Source: Halosolutus gelatinilyticus (GTDB lineage Archaea; Halobacteriota; Halobacteria; Halobacteriales; Natrialbaceae). Taken from it: a DNA stretch of 64,000 nt. The position numbers and the translations under genes were made by a program. Shown one piece after another: positions 1 to 8,100 of this stretch. Below the pieces are notes generated by a model that saw only the letters and a program-made list of their open reading frames with translations, was not told the origin of the DNA and ran no database searches. The stretch is taken from the NCBI RefSeq assembly GCF_023028105.1, contig NZ_CP095492.1, positions 310,001 to 374,000 of the forward strand, given 5' to 3'. Positions within the stretch are counted from its first letter, which is position 1; each line of letters begins with the position of its first letter.

Positions 1-612
1 CTCGGCGGTATTGAGTCCCGCTGCGGGCTCGTCGAACAGAATCACGTCCGCGTCGAGTCCGAGGACGAGACCGATGTCCAGAAATCGCTTCTCCCCGTGC
101 GAGAGGTCTTTCGCGACGTCGTCGAGTCGATCCGTCAAGTGAACCCGTTCCGCTATCTCTTCGATGCGGTCAGTGTGATCGGTACTCCGATCGAAGACGC
201 TCGTTATCGTCCTCGTAGGATCGCGCACGGCCAAATGAAAGTGCTTCCTGACGGTCATCTCGGGAAAGTACTGGACGACCTGAAAGGAGCGGCCGATACC
301 GCGTCGTCCAATCTCAGACGGCGACAGACCGGCGATGTCTTCTCCTTTGAATTCGATCGTCCCGTCAGTCGGTTGCAACTTGCCCGTGATGAGGTTGACG
401 AGCGTTGTTTTTCCGGCGCCGTTGGGACCGATGAGCCCGTGAATCTCCTGCGACTCGAGCGCGAAATTCACGTCGTTGACGGCGAGTAACGAGTCGAACT
501 CTTTCGTGAGACCGCTCGTCTCTAATACCGTGTTTTGACTCTGGTTCGGACCGGCCGCCGCCTCGGTCGTTCCGCCTGGGTTCGAATCGAACGACGATGT
601 CACGCGATCCAT
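1..612 (-). CDS. livG: Branched-chain amino acid-type ABC transporter ATP-binding protein, partial
   Basis: Cytoplasmic ATPase of a Liv-type importer; the C-terminus runs off the left edge. Read from the ATG at 612, it shows a Walker A motif (GPNGAGKTT), a Q-loop region (GRSFQVVQYFPEMT), an ABC signature (LSHGEKRFLDIG) and a Walker B motif (VILFDEPAAGL). It lies downstream of the binding-protein gene at 1134-2330 on the same strand, so the two probably serve one importer; permeases and a second ATPase would lie beyond the edge. The substrate is not shown: Liv-type systems carry amino acids, amides or aromatic acids. The reading frame stays open upstream of 612 as far as 861, where it encodes a FolD-like N-terminus (separate entry), so the true translation start is uncertain. 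Confidence 0.85.
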   Translation of the reverse strand, partial: MDRVTSSFDSNPGGTTEAAAGPNQSQNTVLETSGLTKEFDSLLAVNDVNFALESQEIHGLIGPNGAGKTTLVNLITGKLQPTDGTIEFKGEDIAGLSPSEIGRRGIGRSFQVVQYFPEMTVRKHFHLAVRDPTRTITSVFDRSTDHTDRIEEIAERVHLTDRLDDVAKDLSHGEKRFLDIGLVLGLDADVILFDEPAAGLNTAE

Positions 613-861
613 GGTGTCGTATATCGGTACGTCTCTCCTAGGCGGGTTAATGTTTTCGGGAGTATCGATACGCGTACACTCGATTCCGACGTCAGCACAG
701 GCCTGCTGTTTTATCGAGACGTACGTCTCGCTCGCGTCGTCGTTCGTGAGAACGGTCGCTAGCCCCGGCATTACGCCGACGCCTCCGAGCGTCTCGATGC
801 TCGCTGTCAGTTGCCGTTTGATGCGATCTCTGATATCGTCGCCGTCAATGACGTGGATCAT
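613..861 (-). pseudogene. FolD N-terminal fragment, in frame with livG
   Basis: From the ATG at 861 the frame reads MIHVIDGDDIRDRIKRQL, then PGLATVLTNDDASETYVS, then KQQACADVGIE. It matches the start of the intact FolD at 4714-5613 (MAHVIDGNEVGVRIQNEL, PGLATVLMSDDGASETYVS, KQRACEQIGIE) over roughly 62 residues. After that the match is lost in about 20 residues and the frame continues without a stop into the LivG start at 612. Nothing of the FolD catalytic core remains beyond the N-terminal lobe, so it cannot be an active dehydrogenase. It is either a decayed, recombined folD copy whose frame happens to be open, or an N-terminal extension translated on the ATPase. Confidence 0.75.
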
Positions 862-1133
862 GGCTGAATACTCTCTCGGTTGTCCGGCCGAATGCGGCAT
901 CGAGACTCGCGAGGGACTGGCCGAACCGCTATCCCGGTCATCACTGCCCGTCCGCCGAGCCGAACTACTCCATCTCGCTGCTCGTGAGCGATCGGATATC
1001 AGCGAACAGAGAACATTTCGATTCGCTGTGCCGTGATCGTGCGGGAAATTCGGATAGTAGTACTGAGGACGATTCCCTCGATCGGGTCGGCGCCGCGCCG
1101 ACGAGACCGAACGACCGTTCGCAGCGTGTCGAG

Positions 1134-2330
1134 TCAACAACTGTTCTCCGGGATAACGTTGTTGTACTCCTCCAGCGATAGGAACTCCGTCCCGTCTCTC
1201 GCTGCGCCGGTGAAGTTCAGTTCGATCTGTCCGTCGCCCTCTCGGAACATCGCAGGTCCGAAGATCGAATCCCACTCGAGACCACTGAGCTCGTCGGTCA
1301 GATCGTCAGCATCCGTCGATCCGGTCTGCTCGACCGCGGTCGCGACGGCCCGGACCGGTTCGAACCCGCTGCCGCAGGAGGTGTTCGGGAGGAGGTCCGA
1401 GTCAGACGGATACAGGTCCTGGAAGGCCTGATTGATCTCCGAGTCGCTCGTCGGATCGTAAAACGTCGTTCCGAACCAGCCGCTGGCCGTTTCGCCGACG
1501 CTAGCCTGCGTGAGTTGGTCGACCGGCTTCCCCGAGTTGAACATCAGTATCTTCTCCTCGGCGAGGCCGAAGTCGGCCGCTTGATTGATCAGCCGGGTTG
1601 CCATGTCCGGGGTTAGCACGCCCGTCACGACGTCCGCATCGCTGTCCTGAATCTCGGCGAGATAGGACGACAGGTCCTGTGTGCCGATCGGCACGAGCGT
1701 CGAGCCGGTGACTTCCCCTCCCTGGGCGGCCATCTCTTCCTCGACCAACTCCTGGTTGTTCTGCCCGAGCGCGTAATCGGGCGAGACGAAGTGCACTTCG
1801 TCCGGATTGAAGTCCCGATCGATGTGGCCGGGAAGGTCGTAGATGAACTCGACGCCGACTGGTGCCGTGTGTCGGTTGCTCGGCCAGATAAAAAACGAGT
1901 ACTCGGTACAGTTATCCCCCGTGCGAGCGTCGACGCTGGACGCCTGCGTCGGGAGGATCGGGACCTGCGCTTGGTCGTGGATGTACGGGAGGACCGACTG
2001 CGCGGAGGCGCTCGAGGAGGGTCCGATGATCGCGTCGACATTCTCCTCTCGAACCAGTTCCCGTGCACCCTCGAGGGCGCCGTCGGGCTCCGATCCGGTG
2101 TCTCGCTCGATGAATCCGAGATCCATGCCGTCGATCTCTCCGCCGAGGTGCTTGCTCGCCATCTCCGCCCCGCGACGAACCTCCTGTCCGGTGAGCGAAA
2201 ACGACCCGCTGCTCGGAATCAGCAGTCCGAGGGTAACACCGCTATTGGACGTCCCGGAGCAGCCGGCGAGTCCGGCGATCCCGACCGTCGCGCCGACGGT
2301 CCCCAGAAAATTCCGCCTCTTGACACCCAT
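1134..2330 (-). CDS. livK: ABC transporter substrate-binding protein, Liv type (TAT lipoprotein)
   Basis: Extracellular periplasmic-binding-protein-like lipoprotein of 398 residues (peripla_BP_6 type). The start at 2330 gives MGVKRRNFLGTVGATVGIAG then LAGC: a twin-arginine signal and a lipobox, as expected for haloarchaeal secreted lipoproteins. The upstream in-frame start at 2408 would bury that signal behind 26 residues and is rejected. Body motifs fit the family: GLLIPSSGSFSLTGQEVRRG at the start of the mature protein, then DAIIGPSSSASAQSVLPYI. It is the first gene before the livG-like ATPase. Its upstream region carries two copies of the TCCGA-N5-TCGGA type element. The ligand is unknown; an aromatic or amino acid is possible given the neighbours. 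Confidence 0.88.
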   Translation of the reverse strand: MGVKRRNFLGTVGATVGIAGLAGCSGTSNSGVTLGLLIPSSGSFSLTGQEVRRGAEMASKHLGGEIDGMDLGFIERDTGSEPDGALEGARELVREENVDAIIGPSSSASAQSVLPYIHDQAQVPILPTQASSVDARTGDNCTEYSFFIWPSNRHTAPVGVEFIYDLPGHIDRDFNPDEVHFVSPDYALGQNNQELVEEEMAAQGGEVTGSTLVPIGTQDLSSYLAEIQDSDADVVTGVLTPDMATRLINQAADFGLAEEKILMFNSGKPVDQLTQASVGETASGWFGTTFYDPTSDSEINQAFQDLYPSDSDLLPNTSCGSGFEPVRAVATAVEQTGSTDADDLTDELSGLEWDSIFGPAMFREGDGQIELNFTGAARDGTEFLSLEEYNNVIPENSC

Positions 2331-3119
2331 GGTTGGCTCTGCGTTCTTGTTTACCATGTCAATACGAACCATATTGGGGGTGCCATACAAATAGTTTTTC
2401 GTCGTCATTCGAGGCCGCTCTCGTCAAGAACGGGACCACGACCGACGAATTGGATCCCGGTCGATCGCGTGGCTGGTGTTATCATCCTGCTATCTGCGTC
2501 CGAAATACTCGAACCAGCTACTATCATCCGTGCTCGAAAAATCATTAAAATGACACCCCGTTACAACCGTACTTCTGCAATAAGACGACGGTGACGCCAA
2601 TCTGTCTCCGATATACTCGGAAACACTGCGCGGCGTTACCGAGTGGCTGGATATCAATGCGTCCGAACGGCGTTAGATAGTGCCATTGTCTCGGCACCTT
2701 CTATAAGGCGGCCGTCGAACGCGACCGGACGGACCGCTACGGAACGATGGTTCGAGCTTCTCGAAGAGGGGTTACCGCTCGAAGCGAATCTCGAGCGGTA
2801 CCGATACCGGTGCAGGCCGCTCTGACCGCGTCAGTGGGGCGCTACGGGATCCGACGGCGGCAGATAGGGAACCGCATGATGATTCATGCTGTTCTTCTAT
2901 CGATCACGTAACGCGCTAAAAATTTCCGTGACATTTATTCTTTCCGGGCGCAACAAATACAGTCGGAGGGGAACGGTAACACACAGCCAACCTCAGCCTC
3001 TGATTGTCAGCCGTGTTTCTGCTCCCCCTCCGCAGCTCATCTCAGTGCAGCATGCTCCGGAATGGCAGCGTCCCCGCGACCACCGGTGATCGGTAGAAAC
3101 CGGCTCGCGAACAGATTCG
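2331..3119. other. Intergenic region, no supported gene
   Basis: This stretch holds the promoter side of livK and the downstream side of the dioxygenase gene. Its open frames are short and do not look like haloarchaeal proteins. Two elements of the TCCGA-N5-TCGGA kind lie at 2499-2513 and 2607-2621. The sequence around 2630-2870 has coding-like GC content but I recognise no family in it; it may be an old decayed gene. Confidence 0.5.
2499..2621. promoter_or_regulatory. Pair of palindromic elements upstream of livK
   Basis: TCCGAAATACTCGAA (2499-2513) and TCCGATATACTCGGA (2607-2621) lie 108 bases apart. The second has perfect 5-base inverted arms around a TATAC spacer. The same 15-mer recurs exactly at 11474-11488, and a one-mismatch-arm variant lies at 14721-14735. 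They are candidate binding sites of a shared regulator, with the IclR protein at 10662 the nearest candidate. This is inference from pattern and position only. Confidence 0.45.
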
Positions 3120-4052
3120 TCAGTACCGAACGGACTCCAAGCCGTCGAACCCGCCGATCCACTGCCGCTCTTCTAGATCGGTCTCGTTCCACGCGATCGG
3201 TTCCCAGTTGGGATCGAAGACGACGTATCCGCCGTCGCTGAACTCGATCCGGTGGTCGGTAACGGGATCCCTCGTGTAGCAGAATTTCCCCCTCGAGACG
3301 GAGTGCTGACCGAGACCGTCGACGGGGAGCTCCCGCTCTTTCATCGCATCGTACGCGTCGAACAGCGCGTTCGCATTGTCAACGGTGTAGGCGACGTGGT
3401 TGAACGACGCGACGTCTGCGTCGTCGTCCCGGATAATCGCGACGTCGATCTTACAACCCCCGGCGCTGAGCCATGTCCCCCACCGCGACCCGTCCTCGAG
3501 GTCGTAGTACTCGTGGACCTCGAACCCGAGAGTCTCCTGCAGCCACTCCGAGATCCGGACCACATCTGGGTCCCATATCTGGACGTGATCGATATCCCGT
3601 GGTGCGATCGGATTCGTTTCCGTAGGCGAGTATACGCGATTTCTGAGGCGCGATCGCCGCTCTTCCGGCGGATCGGGTTTTTCCATCTCGTAATAGATCT
3701 CAAACTCGTGTCCGTTTCGCGTTCGAAACCGGATCGCTTCTCCCTGACCGAGTTCGTCACCTGCGCCGATCCAAGTCACGTCGATCCCCTGCTCGGTGAG
3801 TCGGTCGGCGAACGCGCTCACGTGTTCCGGTTCCCGAGTCTGCCATCCTATGTGACTCACCCCCGCTGACTCGCTCTCGGAGAGGATCAGCGAGTGATGA
3901 TCGAACTCGTCGGCTGCGCGGAGATACGCCGTTGTCTCCTCCCGATCGACCACTTCGAGGCCGACCGCGTCGTGGAAGAACGCCATCGATTCGTCGAGGT
4001 CCGGTGTCTCGAGCGCGACGTGGCCTAGTCGAGCCAGTTCTGGTTCCGACAT
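3120..4052 (-). CDS. Extradiol ring-cleavage dioxygenase (catechol 2,3-dioxygenase type, VOC fold)
   Basis: Predicted Fe(II)-dependent meta-cleavage of a catechol-type ring. The start at 4052 (MSEPELARLGHVALETPDLD) gives 310 residues, the usual length for the two-domain enzymes; the longer frame to 4190 adds low-quality sequence. The two VOC domains span about 8-125 and 152-285. The metal triad is visible in domain 2: His156 (RDIDHVQIW), His219 (SFNHVAYTV) and Glu270 (DHRIEFSDGGY). It lies on the minus strand downstream of the small VOC gene and folD. Ring cleavage next to a C1-folate route would fit degradation of methoxylated aromatics, but the exact substrate cannot be read from the sequence. 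Confidence 0.85.
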   Translation of the reverse strand: MSEPELARLGHVALETPDLDESMAFFHDAVGLEVVDREETTAYLRAADEFDHHSLILSESESAGVSHIGWQTREPEHVSAFADRLTEQGIDVTWIGAGDELGQGEAIRFRTRNGHEFEIYYEMEKPDPPEERRSRLRNRVYSPTETNPIAPRDIDHVQIWDPDVVRISEWLQETLGFEVHEYYDLEDGSRWGTWLSAGGCKIDVAIIRDDDADVASFNHVAYTVDNANALFDAYDAMKERELPVDGLGQHSVSRGKFCYTRDPVTDHRIEFSDGGYVVFDPNWEPIAWNETDLEERQWIGGFDGLESVRY

Positions 4053-4204
4053 AGAAGCCCCTTCATTTCCGACTGACTTAATTTCTTCGCCGATCACGAT
4101 TCGTGGCCGGAATCCTGCGGCTCCCCGTGCGATTTGTCTCGAGCAATACCGCGCTGCTTGACGTCCCGCTCGAAGGGGAGAACTGACCAAAACGCAGGTT
4201 CGCC

Positions 4205-4570
4205 TCAGTCGTTGTCCGCGACGACCTGGAAGCGACGCCCGTCGGGATCGCGGAAGTTCGTGATCGTGCGACCGGTTGCTTCGACGTCGTAGGGACCCAC
4301 GATCGAATCGACGTCGGCTTCTTCGAGCCGGTCAGTCACATCCTCGATGTCGTCGACGGCGAACGCGATGTGGTTGATCCCGGGCACCTCTTCGCCTTCG
4401 ACGGTGTGGATCTCGAAGATCGGACCGTCGCCGGCCGCAGGTTCGAGTTCGAACGATTCCCCGTGGTGTTCCGTCGTTCGAAGCTCCTCGTATCCGAGCT
4501 TCTTCAGGAAGTCCGCTATTTCTTCGGCGTCACTCGCTTCTATCTCGATGTGATCGATTTCCCCAAGCAC
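4205..4570 (-). CDS. Small VOC-fold (glyoxalase/bleomycin-resistance family) protein
   Basis: A single VOC domain of 121 residues: GEIDHIEIEASDAEEIADFL at the N-terminus, PGINHIAFAVDDIEDVTDRL in the middle and TNFRDPDGRRFQVVAD at the end, the standard beta-alpha-beta-beta-beta pattern. The putative metal ligands His (DHIEIE), His (NHIAFAV) and a late acidic position are compatible with an enzyme of the methylmalonyl-CoA epimerase/glyoxalase kind, but the reaction cannot be assigned. It appears to start with GTG at 4570, since no suitable ATG follows. It lies between folD and the dioxygenase on the same strand and may be co-transcribed with the dioxygenase. Confidence 0.8.
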   Translation of the reverse strand: MLGEIDHIEIEASDAEEIADFLKKLGYEELRTTEHHGESFELEPAAGDGPIFEIHTVEGEEVPGINHIAFAVDDIEDVTDRLEEADVDSIVGPYDVEATGRTITNFRDPDGRRFQVVADND

Positions 4571-4713
4571 ACGTCAAGAGACCTTTCAGAACTTGATAAA
4601 TGTTTCGACCCGGGCCCCGTCGCTCCGTTCGGAACGCCTCGAGGGACTCGATTACCGCCGCTAAAGGCAGCGCCTGACTCGAGACGAGATCGAGGGCGGA
4701 CTCCGCCCAACGT

Positions 4714-5613
4714 CTACTGGCCTGGCAACTCGATCGCGACGCCTTCCTGCAGGCTCGCGGCTTTGACCGTATTATAGAGGAGCATCGCGATCGTCATCGG
4801 TCCAACGCCGCCCGGAACGGGGGTGATCGCCTCGGCCTTCTCCTCGACGTCCTCGAAGTCGACATCACCGGCGAGCTCATACCCCTTCTCGTTGTCCGCG
4901 TCGACTCGGTTCACGCCGACGTCGATCACGGTGGTTCCATCCGTGATCATCTCCGCGTCGATCAGTTCGGGAACGCCGGCGGCCGCGACGACGATGTCCG
5001 CCTCGAGGGTCTTCGCCGCTATATCGTCGGTTCGCGAGTGGCAGACGGTGACCGTCGCGTTTCCGCCGTCGGCCTTCTGCACCAAGAGGTTCGCGAGCGG
5101 TTTCCCGACGATATTCGAACGGCCTACCACGACGACGTCTTTTCCCGCCGGATCGGCGTCCGCTGCCGCAAGCAGCCTCTGGACGCCGTGCGGCGTGCAG
5201 GGTTTGTATCGCGGATCACCGGCCACGAGTCGGCCGACGTTTTCGGGGTGGAACCCGTCGACGTCCTTCAGTGGATCGATCCGGCGCAGGACGCGCTGTT
5301 CGTCGACGTGGTCGGGGACCGGCATCTGGACGAGAATCCCGTGAACGGACGGATCCTCGTTGAGTTCACCGATGCGGTCGAACAACTCGTCGGCCGGTTC
5401 GTCCGGACCGATCTCGTAATGATACCCCTCGATCCCGATCTGTTCGCACGCGCGTTGCTTCATCGAGACGTACGTCTCACTCGCGCCGTCGTCACTCATC
5501 AGAACGGTGGCGAGACCGGGCGTCACGCCCGAGTCGGAAAGCCGTTCGACGCTCGCGGACAGTTCGTTCTGTATTCGGACACCGACTTCGTTACCGTCGA
5601 TAACGTGTGCCAT
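4714..5613 (-). CDS. folD: Methylene-THF dehydrogenase / methenyl-THF cyclohydrolase
   Basis: Bifunctional cytoplasmic enzyme interconverting 5,10-methylene-, methenyl- and 10-formyl-tetrahydrofolate with NAD(P). The start at 5613 (MAHVIDGNEVGVRIQNEL) gives 299 residues, normal for FolD. The signatures are present: the ETYVSMKQRACEQIGIE block with the catalytic Lys, GILVQMPVPDHVDEQRVLRRI, PCTPHGVQRLL, VVVGRSNIVGKPLANLL and PVPGGVGPMTIAMLLYNT near the end. It follows pabA with a wide gap on the same strand, at the end of the folate set. A fragment of a second folD copy is joined to livG at the left edge of the window. Confidence 0.95.
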   Translation of the reverse strand: MAHVIDGNEVGVRIQNELSASVERLSDSGVTPGLATVLMSDDGASETYVSMKQRACEQIGIEGYHYEIGPDEPADELFDRIGELNEDPSVHGILVQMPVPDHVDEQRVLRRIDPLKDVDGFHPENVGRLVAGDPRYKPCTPHGVQRLLAAADADPAGKDVVVVGRSNIVGKPLANLLVQKADGGNATVTVCHSRTDDIAAKTLEADIVVAAAGVPELIDAEMITDGTTVIDVGVNRVDADNEKGYELAGDVDFEDVEEKAEAITPVPGGVGPMTIAMLLYNTVKAASLQEGVAIELPGQ

Positions 5614-5798
5614 CTCGTGGTGAACACCTCTCGTTGAGCGGGCGATTCGGGGGCGGAATACGCCGGCTATCCTGTGACCGAATCCGGCTCCAGTTTCACG
5701 TCGCGTCCGATCCGAATCCCCATCACGACGTGCGAAACAACACATCCGATATGGAAAATAATTTCGGTGAACGGAGCGCCCGGTCTGCAGCGTCACAG

Positions 5799-6440
5799 CT
5801 ACTCCGTAGTGACTGCCGGCCGATCGGTTGCGATCCGTTCACAGAAATTTTCGATCATCTGTTTCCCGCCGTCGGTGAGAATGCTCTCCGGATGGAACTG
5901 GACGCCGACGTGTGGCTTCTCGTCGTGACGAACGCCCATGAGGACGTTCCGGTCGTCGGTCGTCCGCGCCGTCGGGACGAGGCATTCCGGGAGATCGGTT
6001 TCGGCCGAGGCCAGCGAGTGGTATCGACCGACCTCGACGGTCTCCGGAAGTCCCGCGAACAGTCCTTTCCCGTCGTGCGTTACCGCCGACGGCTTTCCGT
6101 GAATCACTTCCGGAGCGTGGCCGACCGAAGCGCCGTAAGCTGCACAGAGCGCCTGATGACCGAGGCAGACACCGAGCGTCGGATACTCGGTCTCTTCGAA
6201 GATGGCCATTGACACACCGGCTTCCTCGGGCGTTCCCGGTCCCGGCGAGATGACGATTCCGTCGGGATCCAGTTCACAGATCGCGTCCACGCTGATCTCA
6301 TCGTTTCGTCGGACCACAAGCGACGACGCGTCGTCCGTATGGGGCCCAGTCGCGATGGAGCCCTCGAACGAAACGACTTCGCCCACGTACTGAACGAGGT
6401 TGTACGCGAACGAGTCGTAATTGTCGATGATCAGTATCAT
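5799..6440 (-). CDS. pabA: Aminodeoxychorismate (or anthranilate) synthase glutamine amidotransferase subunit
   Basis: Class I glutamine amidotransferase of 213 residues that supplies ammonia to the chorismate-using partner encoded just upstream. It opens with [20 protein letters not shown], typical of TrpG/PabA. The catalytic cysteine is in [14 protein letters not shown] and the His-Glu pair is in [14 protein letters not shown]. Its start overlaps the end of pabB by four bases (6437-6440), so the two are translationally coupled. TrpG and PabA cannot be separated on sequence alone; the folate genes on both sides favour the PabA role. Confidence 0.88.
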   Translation of the reverse strand: MILIIDNYDSFAYNLVQYVGEVVSFEGSIATGPHTDDASSLVVRRNDEISVDAICELDPDGIVISPGPGTPEEAGVSMAIFEETEYPTLGVCLGHQALCAAYGASVGHAPEVIHGKPSAVTHDGKGLFAGLPETVEVGRYHSLASAETDLPECLVPTARTTDDRNVLMGVRHDEKPHVGVQFHPESILTDGGKQMIENFCERIATDRPAVTTE

Positions 6441-7942
6441 TGTGATCCCTCAAGCGTCTCCGCGGACGTCTCTACGGAGAGCGACGCGCAATCGCCCAGC
6501 GCAGAATCGACGGCGGTAATGAGCGCGGCGGCCTTGTCCAAGGTCTCCTCGTACTCGCGTTCCGGTTCGGAGTCGTGGACGATCCCCGCACCGACCCGGA
6601 GATGATACTGGTCTTTGTATCCGACAAGTGTTCGGATGACGATGTTCAGGGTAGCACGCCCGTCGAACCCGAGAGCGGCGATGCTACCGGTATACGGACC
6701 CCGGCGTGTCGATTCGACCTCGTCGATTATTTCCATCGTCCGCGGTTTCGGAGCCCCGGTGATCGTTCCCCCTGGGAAGACGGCGCTGATGGCGTCAGCG
6801 ATCGAAGCCTCCGAACCGAGTCGACCCTCGACGAGCGAGACGAGATGCATCACTTCGGAGTACCGGTCGACGCGCCGGTACTCCGAGACATCGACCGTTC
6901 CGTATTCGCAGACTTTCCCGAGATCGTTCCGTTCGAGGTCGACGAGCATCGCGTGTTCCGCGCGCTCTTTCTCGTCGGAGCGGAGGTCGGTCTCGAGTTT
7001 GTCGTCCACCGTCGGCGTTTCTCCGCGAGGTCGCGTTCCGGCGATCGGCTCGGTCGCCAGTCTATCGCCCGCTACGTCGAGGAGTAGCTCCGGGCTTGCA
7101 CTTATGAGATCTACGCCCGGAAACTCGAGCAGCCCCGAGTACGGTGCCGGATTGACGTCGCGCAGCGCCGCGTAGGCGTTCACGGGATGGACAGCTGCTG
7201 GCGCTGTGAGTCGATGAGAGACGTTCGCTTGGAACGTCTCACCGTCGCGGATATACCGCTTTACGGTCTCGACCCGATCGGCGAACCCGCTGGAGCCGCA
7301 CTCGCTTTCAAACTCTGCGGTGCCCGCCGCCCGAGGCGGTGACGAGACATCCGTCGTACCCGTAGTTGCAGCCGACGCGAGGTCCAACGCGGCTTTCAGC
7401 CCGCGTTGGTAGGCCACCTCCATGTCGTTGACTACGGGGCAGGCAGTAATACAAAGCGTGACATCGCTATCGTGAGGTTCTTGCCATGCGGCCACGCAGT
7501 CGAAGACGCCCAACTGGAGCCGCGGAAGTCGCCGCTCGTTTCGCGTCCGCTCCGAGATGTCCTCAAGTTCGCGAGCGATATCATAGGAGAGCCAGCCGAA
7601 GGCGCCGCACGGATACGGGACGTTGCAGTCGCCTCGAACGAGTCGTTCCCTTTCGAGCAGGCCGTCGACGGCGGCCAGCGACGATTCGCGCTCGCACAAC
7701 GATGTCGCGTTCGCTCCGACCTGAATACGCTCGCTCGGTTCGATACCGAAATAGCCCCACCCCTCTTGGCCCCCGGTCGTCTCGAGATAGAACCCGCCGG
7801 AACCGTCTCGCGCCCGCCGATACGCTTCGAACGGGTCCGAAACAGTGACCCGGACTTCGACTGGGACTCGAGCACCTGCGGGCGCTTGGGCAGCTGTACG
7901 CGCAAACGAGTTGAACGTCGTTTCGATTTCTGGATCTGACAT
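6437..7942 (-). CDS. pabB: Aminodeoxychorismate synthase component I (or TrpE-like paralogue)
   Basis: Chorismate-binding enzyme of 501 residues from the ATG at 7942. Conserved blocks are [84 protein letters not shown] and [20 protein letters not shown]. With PabA it would make aminodeoxychorismate for p-aminobenzoate. In well-studied PabB enzymes the PIxGT motif carries a lysine (PIKGT); here it is alanine, as in anthranilate synthase. The assignment therefore rests on the folCP-pabB-pabA order rather than on the active site. No aminodeoxychorismate lyase (pabC) follows. The frame open to 8296 overlaps folCP and is rejected as the start. Confidence 0.8.
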   Translation of the reverse strand: MSDPEIETTFNSFARTAAQAPAGARVPVEVRVTVSDPFEAYRRARDGSGGFYLETTGGQEGWGYFGIEPSERIQVGANATSLCERESSLAAVDGLLERERLVRGDCNVPYPCGAFGWLSYDIARELEDISERTRNERRLPRLQLGVFDCVAAWQEPHDSDVTLCITACPVVNDMEVAYQRGLKAALDLASAATTGTTDVSSPPRAAGTAEFESECGSSGFADRVETVKRYIRDGETFQANVSHRLTAPAAVHPVNAYAALRDVNPAPYSGLLEFPGVDLISASPELLLDVAGDRLATEPIAGTRPRGETPTVDDKLETDLRSDEKERAEHAMLVDLERNDLGKVCEYGTVDVSEYRRVDRYSEVMHLVSLVEGRLGSEASIADAISAVFPGGTITGAPKPRTMEIIDEVESTRRGPYTGSIAALGFDGRATLNIVIRTLVGYKDQYHLRVGAGIVHDSEPEREYEETLDKAAALITAVDSALGDCASLSVETSAETLEGSQ

Positions 7943-8100
7943 GGTCCGCTGTCGTCTATCTACTGCACCCGGTGCACGAGCGCAGCATTGTTCCTGTAGA
8001 TATCCCGAGGTCGTAAACGTTACCACCGAAACAGCCGTCGCGAGCGCGGAGTGCGGCTCGTAGCCGTAGTTCGAACGCCCTGATCGCTTTGGATACGCCT

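Noticed and set aside
2643-2825. Small 60-codon frame before livK, possible peptide gene
   Set aside because: No TATA box or ribosome-binding site stands out and the product resembles nothing; kept only as part of the gap description.
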